The notes below the pieces were generated by a model. The model was not told the origin of the DNA, made no database searches, and saw only the letters and a program-made list of their open reading frames with translations. Below, piece after piece: positions 1 to 8,100 of a DNA stretch of 33,467 bases. The number at the start of each line of letters is the position of its first letter. The first letter of the stretch is position 1. A program made the translations under genes and the position numbers. Source of the stretch: Parvularcula sp. BBD 1991-13 (GTDB taxonomy: Bacteria; Pseudomonadota; Alphaproteobacteria; Caulobacterales; Parvularculaceae); the NCBI GenBank assembly GCA_001657385.1, contig LYSZ01000015.1:229-33695 (forward strand). Direction: 5' to 3'.

Positions 1-149
1 CCGCGCACGGCGCGCTCGCAAAGAACGAACGTATGAGTTATTCAGCAGCAGGACTCACCTAATCGGTGAAGGACATCAGGGGCGCAGGTCACCTCCAGTG
101 TTCCTTGGCGGCCCGGCGCATCCGGGGCTTACCAAGGACGAAATAGTCT
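1..149. other. Left edge, no assignable gene
   Basis: Two forward frames run in from the left edge and stop at 34-36 and 60-62, so either could be the tail of a gene outside the window. Neither tail is recognisable. The stretch also holds CGTATGAG at 30-37, the core of the repeat found at 1367-1383, placed upstream of the HTH gene at 150. Confidence 0.3.
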
Positions 150-362
150 ATGACAAAGATCCCCGATACACTGCTGAACACGGAACAGGCTGCTCGTTAT
201 CTCGGCGTCAGCGCATCATTCTTCGCCAAGGCGCGCGTCAGCGGCGCGCCAGCAATTCCTTTCACACGAATTGGCGTCGCCGTTCGTTATCGATTGTCTG
301 ACCTCGACGCTTATGTGGAGGCGAATCTGCGCCGTTCCACAAGCGAACCCGCGGCAGCCTGA
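150..362 (+). CDS. AlpA/excisionase-like HTH DNA-binding protein
   Basis: A 70-residue protein with the compact MerR/AlpA-type helix-turn-helix typical of phage and integrative-element excisionases and activators. The N-terminal part (about residues 8-25) matches the LLNTEQAARYLGVS pattern, followed by a wing-like stretch and the RYRLSDLDAYVEA ending seen in the HTH_17 family. Proteins of this kind bind operator or attachment-site DNA and control excision or early element genes. It is the first of four closely spaced forward genes. The family match is by eye; whether it acts as an excisionase or only as a transcription factor cannot be told, and no integrase is visible. Confidence 0.75.
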   Translation: MTKIPDTLLNTEQAARYLGVSASFFAKARVSGAPAIPFTRIGVAVRYRLSDLDAYVEANLRRSTSEPAAA

Positions 363-378
363 AAAACAAAAGCCCCCG

Positions 379-395
379 GTTGCGTATGAGCGCAG
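379..395 (+). repeat. Partial copy of iteron-like motif
   Basis: GTTGCGTATGAGCGCAG matches GTTCCGTATGAGTACTC (1367-1383) at 12 of 17 positions, including the whole GCGTATGAG/CCGTATGAG core. It lies just upstream of the small gene at 420, suggesting an operator-type role. Confidence 0.35.
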
Positions 396-419
396 TCCGA
401 GGGCGAGGAAATTATTGAC

Positions 420-593
420 ATGAAAAAAGTAGAACGCCGGCTTGCCGATGGCAAGCCTTTCATTATCTGTGCGGTGTCGGCCGATTCGTTGCGTGCTGAA
501 CTTTTCAAAACCCGCTTCGGTCTTGGCGACGCCCTCACCCGGCAAATCGCCTATCTGGCCTTTGGCGAACCGCGCGAGGGAGGCATTTCATGA
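420..593 (+). CDS. Small 57-residue protein of unknown function
   Basis: An ATG-initiated 57-codon ORF whose TGA overlaps the ATG of the next gene (ATGA at 590-593), the usual sign of translational coupling. The product begins MKKVERRLADGKPFIICAVS and ends REGGIS; it is soluble, with a basic N-terminus, a short hydrophobic strand and a predicted helix. I recognise no family. The coupling to the winged-helix gene and the position between HTH genes indicate a real element gene. A possible operator copy lies 25 bases upstream. No function is assigned. Confidence 0.6.
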   Translation: MKKVERRLADGKPFIICAVSADSLRAELFKTRFGLGDALTRQIAYLAFGEPREGGIS

Positions 594-883
594 ACTCCCT
601 TGAATCATATCCTCCGATCACCATTGGGTTCTGGGATGGAACGATCAAGACGTTTCACGGGCGGCCCGCATGGGCGCTCCGCAATCTGATCTGCGCCGGC
701 GAGAAAGGGTGCACGCCCATCGATACGCCGGGGCCGCGCTGGAGCCACTACGTCTGGGTACTGCGCGGCGAGGGCGTCAGTATCGAGACGATCACGGAGC
801 GCCATTGCGGTCAATTCCCCGGAACGCATGCCCGGTACGTGTTGCGTTCCGAGGTGGTAATTATCGAGAACGCTGCGGCATAA
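590..883 (+). CDS. Winged-helix domain protein of mobile elements
   Basis: A 97-residue protein resembling a small winged-helix family common in alphaproteobacterial prophages and integrative elements. Recognisable parts are the WALRNLICAGEKGCTPIDTP segment near residues 28-47, the GPRWSHYVWVLRGEGVSIET segment after it, and the FPGTHARYVLRS strand near the end. It probably binds DNA, but no target is known to me. It overlaps the upstream small gene by four bases and ends directly against the next ATG at 884, so the genes are co-translated. An enzymatic role is unlikely: it has no conserved catalytic residues. Confidence 0.75.
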   Translation: MNSLESYPPITIGFWDGTIKTFHGRPAWALRNLICAGEKGCTPIDTPGPRWSHYVWVLRGEGVSIETITERHCGQFPGTHARYVLRSEVVIIENAAA

Positions 884-1288
884 ATGGCGCGCTCAAACAG
901 AACAGGCCGCTCCAAAGGGGGCGGCCAATTCGTTCCTATCCCGCACACCATGGTGCGGTCCGATGCGTGGCGGTCGCTCTCCGGCGCAGCGGCGAAAGTC
1001 TACATCGAACTTCGCGCCCGATACAACGGCGCCAATAACGGCGACCTCAGCCTCAGCTACCGGGAGGCCGCCGACTATCTCGGGCTTGGCAAAACCAGCG
1101 TAAAACGCGCTTTTGACGAGCTGCAGGGGAAAGGCTTCATCGTCAAAACCTCGCAAGGCCATTGGTACGAGCGCAAGGCGGCGACATGGGCGGCGACGGA
1201 CAAACCCGTCAACCACCCGAGCGCGGCGCCGGCGACAAACGCCTGGAAAGAATGGCGCACGCCCGCCGAAAAAAAGCTAAAAAAATAA
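884..1288 (+). CDS. Replication-initiator-like HTH protein
   Basis: A 134-residue basic protein starting at the base after the previous stop codon. Residues about 20-45 (FVPIPHTMVRSDAWRSLSG) and the following helices resemble the short helix-turn-helix proteins of plasmids and integrative elements related to winged-helix replication initiators. The region LSYREAADYLGLGKTSVKRA (about 58-77) is a clear helix-turn-helix, and the C-terminus is lysine-rich. A cluster of 17-bp repeats begins five bases after its stop codon, a layout typical of an initiator gene followed by its iterons. It could equally be a repressor binding those repeats; the initiator role is inferred. Confidence 0.65.
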   Translation: MARSNRTGRSKGGGQFVPIPHTMVRSDAWRSLSGAAAKVYIELRARYNGANNGDLSLSYREAADYLGLGKTSVKRAFDELQGKGFIVKTSQGHWYERKAATWAATDKPVNHPSAAPATNAWKEWRTPAEKKLKK

Positions 1289-1292
1289 TCCT

Positions 1293-1426
1293 CGGTACCG
1301 AGACGGAACACAAAAGCCCGTAGCGTTCCTCCTGAGTACCGATAAGCCCGAAGAGAAGGTCGTTGCGTTCCGTATGAGTACTCGTCAGCGCTGATTTTAG
1401 TGATTTAGCGGTCCGTATGGGTACCG
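1293..1426 (+). repeat. Iteron-like 17-bp repeat cluster
   Basis: Three direct copies occur at 1325-1341 (GTTCCTCCTGAGTACCG), 1367-1383 (GTTCCGTATGAGTACTC) and 1410-1426 (GGTCCGTATGGGTACCG), plus one inverted copy at 1293-1309 (read on the minus strand GTTCCGTCTCGGTACCG). The direct copies start 42 and 43 bases apart, close to four helical turns, so bound protein would sit on one face of the DNA. This fits an iteron-type replication origin or a multi-site operator controlled by the adjacent HTH protein (884-1288). The remainder of the gene-free stretch 1289-1689 holds the inverted repeats listed separately and no convincing ORF. Confidence 0.6.
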
Positions 1427-1428
1427 CC

Positions 1429-1454
1429 TATAGAGCTATACCATACGCAGTATG
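1429..1454. repeat. Two adjacent short inverted repeats
   Basis: TATAG-AG-CTATA (1429-1440) is followed at once by CATAC-GCA-GTATG (1442-1454), directly after the last iteron-like copy. Short adjacent palindromes beside iterons can be melting or protein-binding sites; the role is inferred. Confidence 0.4.
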
Positions 1455-1506
1455 CGTTTGAGAGGGGGGGCGGAGAGGGAGCGGATTGATAACACAATGC
1501 GGCGGC

Positions 1507-1631
1507 CGGGCCGTTTATGAAGGAATTCGGCGATGGAACCGGCGACGGCTAAGGCGATTATTGTTCAATGATAGTTTTTGGAACAATACGCGCGCGTGCT
1601 CGGGCGGGCCGTTTCGATGGAAACCGGCAGC
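1507..1631 (+). repeat. Degenerate direct repeat, about 40 bp
   Basis: CGGGCCGTTT occurs at 1507-1516 and again at 1605-1614. Each copy is followed by CGATGGAA(A)CCGGC and then a TTATTGT segment, with extra bases inserted in the first copy. This looks like an old local duplication within the non-coding stretch. No function is apparent. Confidence 0.35.
1559..1588. promoter_or_regulatory. Inverted repeat, candidate XRE operator
   Basis: TATTGTTC (1559-1566) and GAACAATA (1581-1588) form a perfect 8-bp inverted repeat with a 14-base AT-rich spacer, about 100 bases upstream of the XRE-type gene at 1690. Symmetric AT-rich sites of this size are typical operators of autoregulated HTH repressors; the link to this gene is by position only. 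Confidence 0.45.
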
Positions 1632-1689
1632 GCTTATTGTGGGCTGCTGTTCCTGAGTATGGTTTTTCAGACATCATAGGCGAGGAAAA

Positions 1690-1923
1690 ATGAATTATTC
1701 ATTCTTCACGGCGAACCAGTTGAGGGCGGCACGCATCCTCGCGGGTTTGACCCAGCGCGAGCTTGCCGAACGCGCGGGCGTGCATTTCTGTACGGTCCGC
1801 TACTGGGAAAAGCGCGGCGGCAAGAACAATGAGTATGGTGTCAGGAACATGCTCGCTGCGCTTAAGCGCTGCGGCGTGCGCTTTATCGAACATGACGGCG
1901 AGACGGCGCTGATCGGGCGATAG
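1690..1923 (+). CDS. XRE-family HTH transcriptional regulator
   Basis: A 77-residue single-domain protein. Residues about 10-60 form a Cro/C1-type helix-turn-helix: LRAARILAGLTQRELAERAG contains helices 1-3 with the TQRELAERAGV recognition region, then TVRYWEKRGG. The C-terminal AALKRCGVRFIEHDGETALI resembles the tail of a common alphaproteobacterial XRE subfamily. A GGCGAGG ribosome-binding site precedes the ATG. It stands alone, upstream of the nuclease-like unit and downstream of a candidate operator (1559-1588), and may repress itself or neighbouring element genes. Confidence 0.8.
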   Translation: MNYSFFTANQLRAARILAGLTQRELAERAGVHFCTVRYWEKRGGKNNEYGVRNMLAALKRCGVRFIEHDGETALIGR

Positions 1924-2183
1924 GGGGCAATCCCTATCGCCCGCGCGTTACGTCAAGCTTTCGGGCAGATGCGAGCCCGCACTTGTTTGCTAGTGAGCCC
2001 GAATGATTTTCAAAGGCGGAGAATGGTTTGTTATGGGGCGGGAATAATAACTCAACGCGGGGTCAGATAAGCCTAAGAGCAGAAAGAAAGCCATTTCCTA
2101 AACTTCCTATGTACAGGCGTTACTCTAATATGCTTTATATTTGTGAATATCTAAATTCAAAACAAGATAGGGAGTTTCGCGAG

Positions 2184-3632
2184 ATGGATACGCAATTTCT
2201 AAAGCATGGGCAGCGTGCGCGGCTTTTTCCGGTCCTTCCAGACTCCCAAAAAGAGCAAAAAACGCTCTCGATTGCGCTTGCGACGCTCACATCGGTTCAA
2301 CCGTTTGCGGAGCGAATTTTCTCTATGATCGGGCAAAAACTCGGGAAACGGGCGATGGTAGATTGCTACACTGAAGTGACGCTCACGAATGAGATTAAAA
2401 ACCTGAAGGACCGCCCAGACGGACTAATCGTTGTCAAGAATGGAAGGAATTCCTGGTCGGCTCTTGTTGAAGCGAAAGTAGGAAAGTCGGTGATCGAAGC
2501 TGAACAGCTTGAGCGTTACATACAATTGGCGAAGCTGAATGGCGTCGATGCAATCATCACTATCACGAACCAGTTGACTCCATCGCCAGAAATTCACCCT
2601 GTCTGGAAACGCGCCCTGCCAAAAGGGCTTCAACTTTTTCATATGTCTTGGGCGTCGATATTTACTCAAGCGTTTCTGCTTGCGGCGGATAAAAACGATC
2701 CATTCCGCAATGACGATGAAGCTTTCCTGGTAAGCGAACTCATTCGGTATCTTGAGCACGCTGCTTCAGGCGTGTTGCCTCATGACCAAATGCATAAGGA
2801 ATGGCCTGACATCGTGAAAGCTGTCCAAAGCGGGCATCCGCCAAATCCAAAGGCGCCGGAAGTCAGAGAAATGGTGACGCACTGGCACCAAGAGGCGCGA
2901 GACGTCGCGCTTATCATGACGCGGCGGTTGCGAGAGCCGGTGAGCATTTCCGTGCCCCGGAAATTTCTGGCAGACCATGCCTCATGGGTCGAGGGTGAGA
3001 TAAAGGATTTTTGTACAAAGAGTGCGCTGTCTTTTGAACTGGATGTTCCTAATGCTGCGGGGAAGATCCTCGTTGAAGCGGATTTCCTGCGTCGTGCAGT
3101 ACGGGTTTCGATGAAGTTGAATGCGCCGGGAGATAAAGCTCGAAACCCGGCGCGCCTGAATTGGTTGCTTCGTCAGCTCAAGAATAGCGACTTGTCGAAA
3201 GCCAGCATATTCTGCATCACCAAAGGGCGCGGTGTTGGATTTGGCGCCATGGCGCATGAAATCGATCCTGAAACGGATGAATTCAAAGCATTAGGTGAAG
3301 TCACTTCCTTCAACGTGGAGATGGCCAGTGACTTATCTTCAAAATTCAACAACCGCAAAAAGTTCGTGGAAGAATTGGAGCTGCTGGTTCCAGAATTCTA
3401 CGAAAATGTTGGGCAGCATATAAAAGCCTGGTCGCCTTCGCCGCCAAGGGTGCGCAAAGAGACGTCAGAGGTGGTTGAAGCTGCTGTCGTCGAAGATGCT
3501 GAGAGCTTTTCGGGCGATGCGGCTGAAGCTACTCAGCCTTCTTGTGCAACAGATAGCGCTCCGGCTAAATCGCTGAACGACCGCCCTGAATGGGCGCGGC
3601 AATGGTCGAGTGTTCAGGGAGGTGTTGAATGA
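2184..3632 (+). CDS. PD-(D/E)XK nuclease-like protein
   Basis: A 482-residue protein of no family I can name. Its N-terminal 130 residues carry a restriction-endonuclease-like signature: E64, P78-D79, then E96-A-K98 at the end of a hydrophobic strand, followed by a helix with Q108. That spacing suits a metal-dependent DNase core. The rest (about 200-440) is mixed alpha/beta with no clear motif, and the tail is acidic and low in complexity. I placed the start at 2184 because AGGGAG lies about ten bases upstream; the frame is open upstream to 2028 from a TTG, but those 52 codons look non-coding. The gene is AT-richer than the window's core genes and overlaps the next gene by four bases. Nuclease activity is inferred; defence is one possible role. 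Confidence 0.65.
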   Translation: MDTQFLKHGQRARLFPVLPDSQKEQKTLSIALATLTSVQPFAERIFSMIGQKLGKRAMVDCYTEVTLTNEIKNLKDRPDGLIVVKNGRNSWSALVEAKVGKSVIEAEQLERYIQLAKLNGVDAIITITNQLTPSPEIHPVWKRALPKGLQLFHMSWASIFTQAFLLAADKNDPFRNDDEAFLVSELIRYLEHAASGVLPHDQMHKEWPDIVKAVQSGHPPNPKAPEVREMVTHWHQEARDVALIMTRRLREPVSISVPRKFLADHASWVEGEIKDFCTKSALSFELDVPNAAGKILVEADFLRRAVRVSMKLNAPGDKARNPARLNWLLRQLKNSDLSKASIFCITKGRGVGFGAMAHEIDPETDEFKALGEVTSFNVEMASDLSSKFNNRKKFVEELELLVPEFYENVGQHIKAWSPSPPRVRKETSEVVEAAVVEDAESFSGDAAEATQPSCATDSAPAKSLNDRPEWARQWSSVQGGVE

Positions 3633-3889
3633 GTGAAGGCGCTTGTCCATACCCATTATATGTCGCGGCGTTCAAGGCCGGCAAAGACGATGACCGTCCC
3701 GTTGGGGAAATGCTTTACCTTTCGGGCTTTGCTGAAGAACAAGAGTTGACTTCGTTCACGCCAAATTTTGAAGACGCGATTGAATTCTCAAACGAACACG
3801 ACGCTCGGCGCGCGGCTGGTTTTGCCGCGCTTCAAGGATTATGGGTTACTATCGAAGAAAGTGAACTCGATTGGGATGGTAATCCCTGA
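3629..3889 (+). CDS. Small acidic protein coupled to the nuclease-like gene
   Basis: An 86-residue protein whose ATG overlaps the stop of the nuclease-like gene (ATGA, 3629-3632), so the two are translationally coupled. It is acidic, with no signal peptide, membrane segment or recognisable domain. The middle reads MLYLSGFAEEQELTSF and the C-terminus ESELDWDGNP. An acidic small protein coupled to a nuclease could be an inhibitor, a DNA mimic or a specificity subunit, but nothing in the sequence decides between these. Base composition matches the upstream partner, suggesting joint acquisition. Confidence 0.6.
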   Translation: MSEGACPYPLYVAAFKAGKDDDRPVGEMLYLSGFAEEQELTSFTPNFEDAIEFSNEHDARRAAGFAALQGLWVTIEESELDWDGNP

Positions 3890-4104
3890 CCCTGTCGATC
3901 ACGTAGATAGCTTCCATACCACAATCAGTCATTAGATCTGACCAAACGATTGGACATGTTTTCTGGCGCGGATGGGACGCAAAAAAATGGCCTAAGAAGT
4001 CATTGCGAAACCGTTTCAGATGGTAGCGCAGCGGTAGCACAGAAAGCGCAACGCGGCTCACAATCTCAGTTGGGGGTAATTTATCCTGAAATTTCAAGAG
4101 GTTG

Positions 4105-4180
4105 TGGCTCCCCGAACTGGACTCGAACCAGTGACCCGCTGATTAACAGTCAGCTGCTCTACCAACTGAGCTATCGGGGA
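4105..4180 (-). tRNA. tRNA-Asn (GTT)
   Basis: The reverse complement folds as a standard 76-nt tRNA with encoded CCA (4105-4107). The acceptor stem is TCCCCGA/TCGGGGA, the D arm has AGCTCAGTTGGTAGAGC, the anticodon arm is CTGACTGTTAATCAG with anticodon GTT, and the T arm has GGTTCGAGTCC. The gene is intact. Its 3' end faces the mobile-element genes at lower coordinates, the orientation expected for an integration site in a tRNA 3' end. Confidence 0.95.
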
Positions 4181-4436
4181 ATAGCCTTGAGACGCAGGGC
4201 TATAGCAAACGCTCCGGCGTAAATCCACTCCCTTTTTGTCGATAGGCCCGATTTCACCCGGTGGGGGCCGGAACCGGCGTTTGCGACCGGGGCGGCGCAG
4301 AGCGGGCGAGCCCGGGCCGCGGCGCAGATTGCGCGGGCTGGCGCGCGATAATGTGAAGCCGATTGTGACCGCGCCGTCTTGAGCCGGTCACGCGGCCGGG
4401 GCTTACTGAACGTCGAACGTTTGAAAGGCGACACAC

Positions 4437-5135
4437 ATGGCGAAACGCGATGACCGACGCCGTAACCAGCCGGTTCAGTTGAGACTTTACAAATGGGCGG
4501 GACAATGGGGGCCGTTCAAGGTGAAGATTCCCTGCGGCGAATGCGCGCTGACCGAAGATGTTATCGAAGATACGCTGGCGACCGAACTGGCCGGCGCAAA
4601 GGTCGCCTTCACCGTCAAGGAATGGCTTACCTACTGGTGGGAGCCGCTTCTGGCGGGCGGGGGCTGGCATGCGCCGATCGTGCTTGTCGGCGACAAGGTG
4701 ATCGGCCAGGGCGACGCCCTGAACCGGGGCGTGCTGACCGAGGCGGTGATCCGCGAATATGTCAGACGTTTCGACATTGAGGGCGATATCCTGTTCGGCA
4801 AGGAAAACTGCCCCCACTGCACCCGCGCCAAGGCGTATCTGGAGCGCGCGGGCGTCGATTACGAATACCGCGACGTCGTCAAGAATCCCGGCGCGATGTA
4901 CGAGATGCTGGCGCGCGTCAAGCCGATCATTGGCCACAAAACCCCGGTGACGACGCCGCAGATCTGGCTCGACGGCGTGTTTGTCGGCGGCGCGGACGAA
5001 TTGGCCGAAAAGCTGGGCCTCGAGGTGGAGCCTGACCCGCGCCGCGGCCGCGGGGCCCTGTCTCCCCAGACAAAGCTGACGGCCAGGGCGCGGCGACGTC
5101 TATCCGCGCAATATGCTGAAGACCTGATCGGGTAG
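4437..5135 (+). CDS. Tandem thioredoxin-fold / glutaredoxin protein
   Basis: A 232-residue cytoplasmic protein with a clear C-terminal glutaredoxin domain (about 115-197). It has the redox motif C125-P-H-C128, the TTPQIWLDG segment carrying the cis-proline, and the GGADEL glutathione-site motif. The N-terminal half (about 14-112) looks like a second, divergent thioredoxin fold with C33-G-E-C36 and a possible cis-proline in HAPIVLVGDKVIG. It would act in thiol-disulfide exchange; partners are unknown. It stands alone downstream of the tRNA and converges on putA with eight bases between stops. The C-terminal call is firm; the N-terminal thioredoxin fold is my reading of the pattern. Confidence 0.85.
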   Translation: MAKRDDRRRNQPVQLRLYKWAGQWGPFKVKIPCGECALTEDVIEDTLATELAGAKVAFTVKEWLTYWWEPLLAGGGWHAPIVLVGDKVIGQGDALNRGVLTEAVIREYVRRFDIEGDILFGKENCPHCTRAKAYLERAGVDYEYRDVVKNPGAMYEMLARVKPIIGHKTPVTTPQIWLDGVFVGGADELAEKLGLEVEPDPRRGRGALSPQTKLTARARRRLSAQYAEDLIG

Positions 5136-5143
5136 CGCCGCCG

Positions 5144-8100
5144 TCAGCTGTTGGCGAGCAGGGACGCATTGCCGCCGGCGGCGGTCGTATCGACGGTGAC
5201 GACCCGCTCCAGGGAATAGCGTTCGAACGGATCGTCCGGCGACAGCACCGGCAGGATCGCGCCCTCCAATCTCCCCGGCGCGGCCAGGGCGACGGCCCTG
5301 CCGGCGTCCGGCCGACCCGCCATAAGCCCTGCGACGCCGCCGGCCCTCAGCGTTTCCGGTCCCAGGGCGCCGGCCGCGCATGTCGCAAGGAGACCATCGG
5401 GCAGCGGCGCCGAGCCGACGCGCGCAAGGATATCGCGAGCCCGCTTTTCCTCCTCGGCGTCGCCGGTGAGAAGGATGACCGCGTTTCCGGCGGCGAGCGC
5501 CCTGGCGATCGGGAGCAGGGCGGCGTCGTTCCCGCGGGGCGGGAACGACGCCAGAACCCCGCGCGGCGCGAGGCGCAGCGTGTTGGTCTCTCCGGTCGGG
5601 CCGGGCAGGGGCAGGCCGGCGTCACTGGCGGCGCGCAGCGTTTCGGCTGCGGGGGTCTCCAGCGCCGCCGCCAGCGTCCGCGCCACCGTCAGACGCGCCT
5701 CGATGTCGGCGCTTCGGCTCCACTTCGCCTGGGCCGCGGCGGCGCGCGCCGCAACGACGGCGAATGCATCAGGGCCGGCGTCGTCAGGGCCGGCGTTGTC
5801 TGACATCCGCGGCTCAAGGGGGGCCGCGGCCGAAGGCGCATCCGTTTCCCGGAGATCCCGGGCAGCGGCGCGCGCCCCGTGCGTCAGGCGCAACAGGTAG
5901 TGCGGCCCGCCCGCCTTCGGTCCGGTGCCGGACAATCCCTCGCCGCCGAAAGGCTGTACGCCGACGACCGCCCCGATCTGGTTGCGGTTGACATAAAGGT
6001 TGCCCACCTTCGCATGGGAGGCGACCGCGTCCGCGCGGGAGTCGATGCGCGTATGCAGGCCCATGGTCAGGCCGAAGCCGAGCGCGTTCACCTCGTCCAC
6101 GACCTGCATCTCCCGGTCGGCGGCGAATGAGACGACATGCAGGACGGGTCCGAAAATTTCCTCGGCGACGTCGGCGATGCTGGGGACGCGAAACGCAACC
6201 GGCGCGATGAAATGACCGTCTGCGGATAAAGCCGGCGGCGCGCCTTCGGCGATCACCGGCCATTCGGCTTTTTTCTTGTCGATGTAAGACGAGATTTTCT
6301 CGCGCGCCGCGCGGTCCACCACCGGGCCGATGTCGGTTTTCAGAAATTTCGGATCGCCGAGCGATAGCGTTTCCACGGCGCCGCGCAGCATGGTTTCGAA
6401 CGCATCGGCGATATCGTCCTGAACGGCGACGATGCGGCAGGCCGAGCATCGTTGTCCGGCGCTCTGGAACGCCGAGTCGACAACGTCTCCGATCGCCTGT
6501 TCCAGGAGCGCGGTGGAGTCGATGATCATGGCGTTGACGCCGCCGGTCTCCGCGATGAGCGGCGCGTCGCCCCGGCCCGTATCGGCGAGATTGCGCGCGA
6601 TGCGCATCGCTGTCCCCGTGGATCCGGTGAAACACACGCCGGCGACGCGAGGGTCGCGGATCAGCGCCTCGCCGACTTCCGCGCCCGAGCCCAGCAACAG
6701 ATGCAGGGCGTCGGCCGCAACGCCGGCGCGGTGCAGCAGCTTGACCGCCTCGAAGGCGATCAGCGGCGTCTGGTCGGCGGGTTTGGCGATCACCGCGTTG
6801 CCGACGCCGAGCGCGGCGCAGACCTGCCCCAGAAAAATCGCCAGCGGAAAATTCCACGGGGAGATGCAGGCGACAACGCCCAGTGGGGCGCGTCCGGCCA
6901 TGCGCGCGCTCGCGGCTTCGTCGGCGTAGTAGGTCAGGAAATCGATCGCTTCACGGATCTCCGCAATGGCGTCGGGAATGGTCTTGCCGGCTTCCGCGAC
7001 GCAAAGGCCGATGAACCGGTCCTGCTCCTTGTCGAGCAGGACGGCCGCGCGGCGAAGAATCTCGGCCCTTTGTTCGGCGGTCGTCTCCACGGCCCATCGC
7101 GACCGGGCCGCGGCGTCCGCCGCCTGCGCGGCGATGGCCCCGTCGGCGAGGCGCGCAGCGCCGATGTCGCGCCGGGTGTCGGTCGGCGAGACGCAGCGTT
7201 GCTCCGGTCTGCCGCAGTGTTCGCCGTTGACGATGCATGCGGCGTCGACCGCCGGCGCGTCCGCCGCCGCCTGTTCCAGGCGCGCGGCCGTGGCGCCGAG
7301 CGTCCAGTCGACCCCGGGGGCCGCAAGGCGCCTTCCAAGCAGATGGTCCCTCGGCGCCGCGATTGCGGGGTTCGGCGCAAAGGACGCGGCTTGGCTCTTC
7401 GTAATGGGGTCGGCGACGATGGCGCCGAGATCCGCGTCCTGATCGTGCACCTGATTGACGAAAGAGCTGTTGGCGCCGTTTTCGAGAAGCCGCCGCACGA
7501 GATAGGGAAGCAGTTCCTTGTGGCGTCCGACCGGCGCGTAAACACGGCTTGTCGCCCTCGCCGCGCCGATCAGCCTGTCATGCAGCGCCTCGCCCATGCC
7601 GTGCAGGCGCTGAAATTCGAACCCGCGCGCGTCGCCGGCCATGTGCAGGATCGCCGCGGCGCTGTGGGCGTTGTGGGTGGCGAATTGCGCGAACACCGCG
7701 TCGTCGCCCGCGTCGAGCAACTGACGCGCGCAGGCGATGTAACTCAGATCCGTATGCGCCTTTTCCGTGAATACCGGGTAGTCGGCAAGACCCATCTCCT
7801 GCGCGCGCTTGATCTCCGTGTCCCAGTAGGCGCCCTTGACCAGACGGACGGGGATGCGCCGGCCGGTGCGGCGCGCCGTGTCGACAATCCAGTCGATAAC
7901 CGCCGGCGCACGCTTCTGGTAGGCCTGAACGACCAGGCCAAGGCCGTCCCAGCCCGCAATCGTCTCGTGCGCCAGGGCCTGCTCGAACACGGCCAGCGAG
8001 GCCTCGAGGCGGTCGGCTTCCTCCGCGTCGATGGTGATCGAAAACCCGCACCGGCGGGCGACGGCGGCGATCGCGCCGAGTTTTTCCACCAGCGCCGGTC

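Noticed and set aside
98-301. 67-codon forward ORF overlapping the AlpA-like gene
   Set aside because: The overlapping frame at 150-362 has a clear HTH match; this one has none.
2028-2183. Upstream extension of the nuclease-like gene from a TTG
   Set aside because: No ribosome-binding site and non-coding-looking composition; the ATG at 2184 has AGGGAG upstream.
3950-4222. Forward ORF of 90 codons overlapping the tRNA
   Set aside because: Its middle is the antisense translation of the tRNA-Asn gene (the NWTRTSDPLINSQLLYQL pattern), a well-known annotation artefact.
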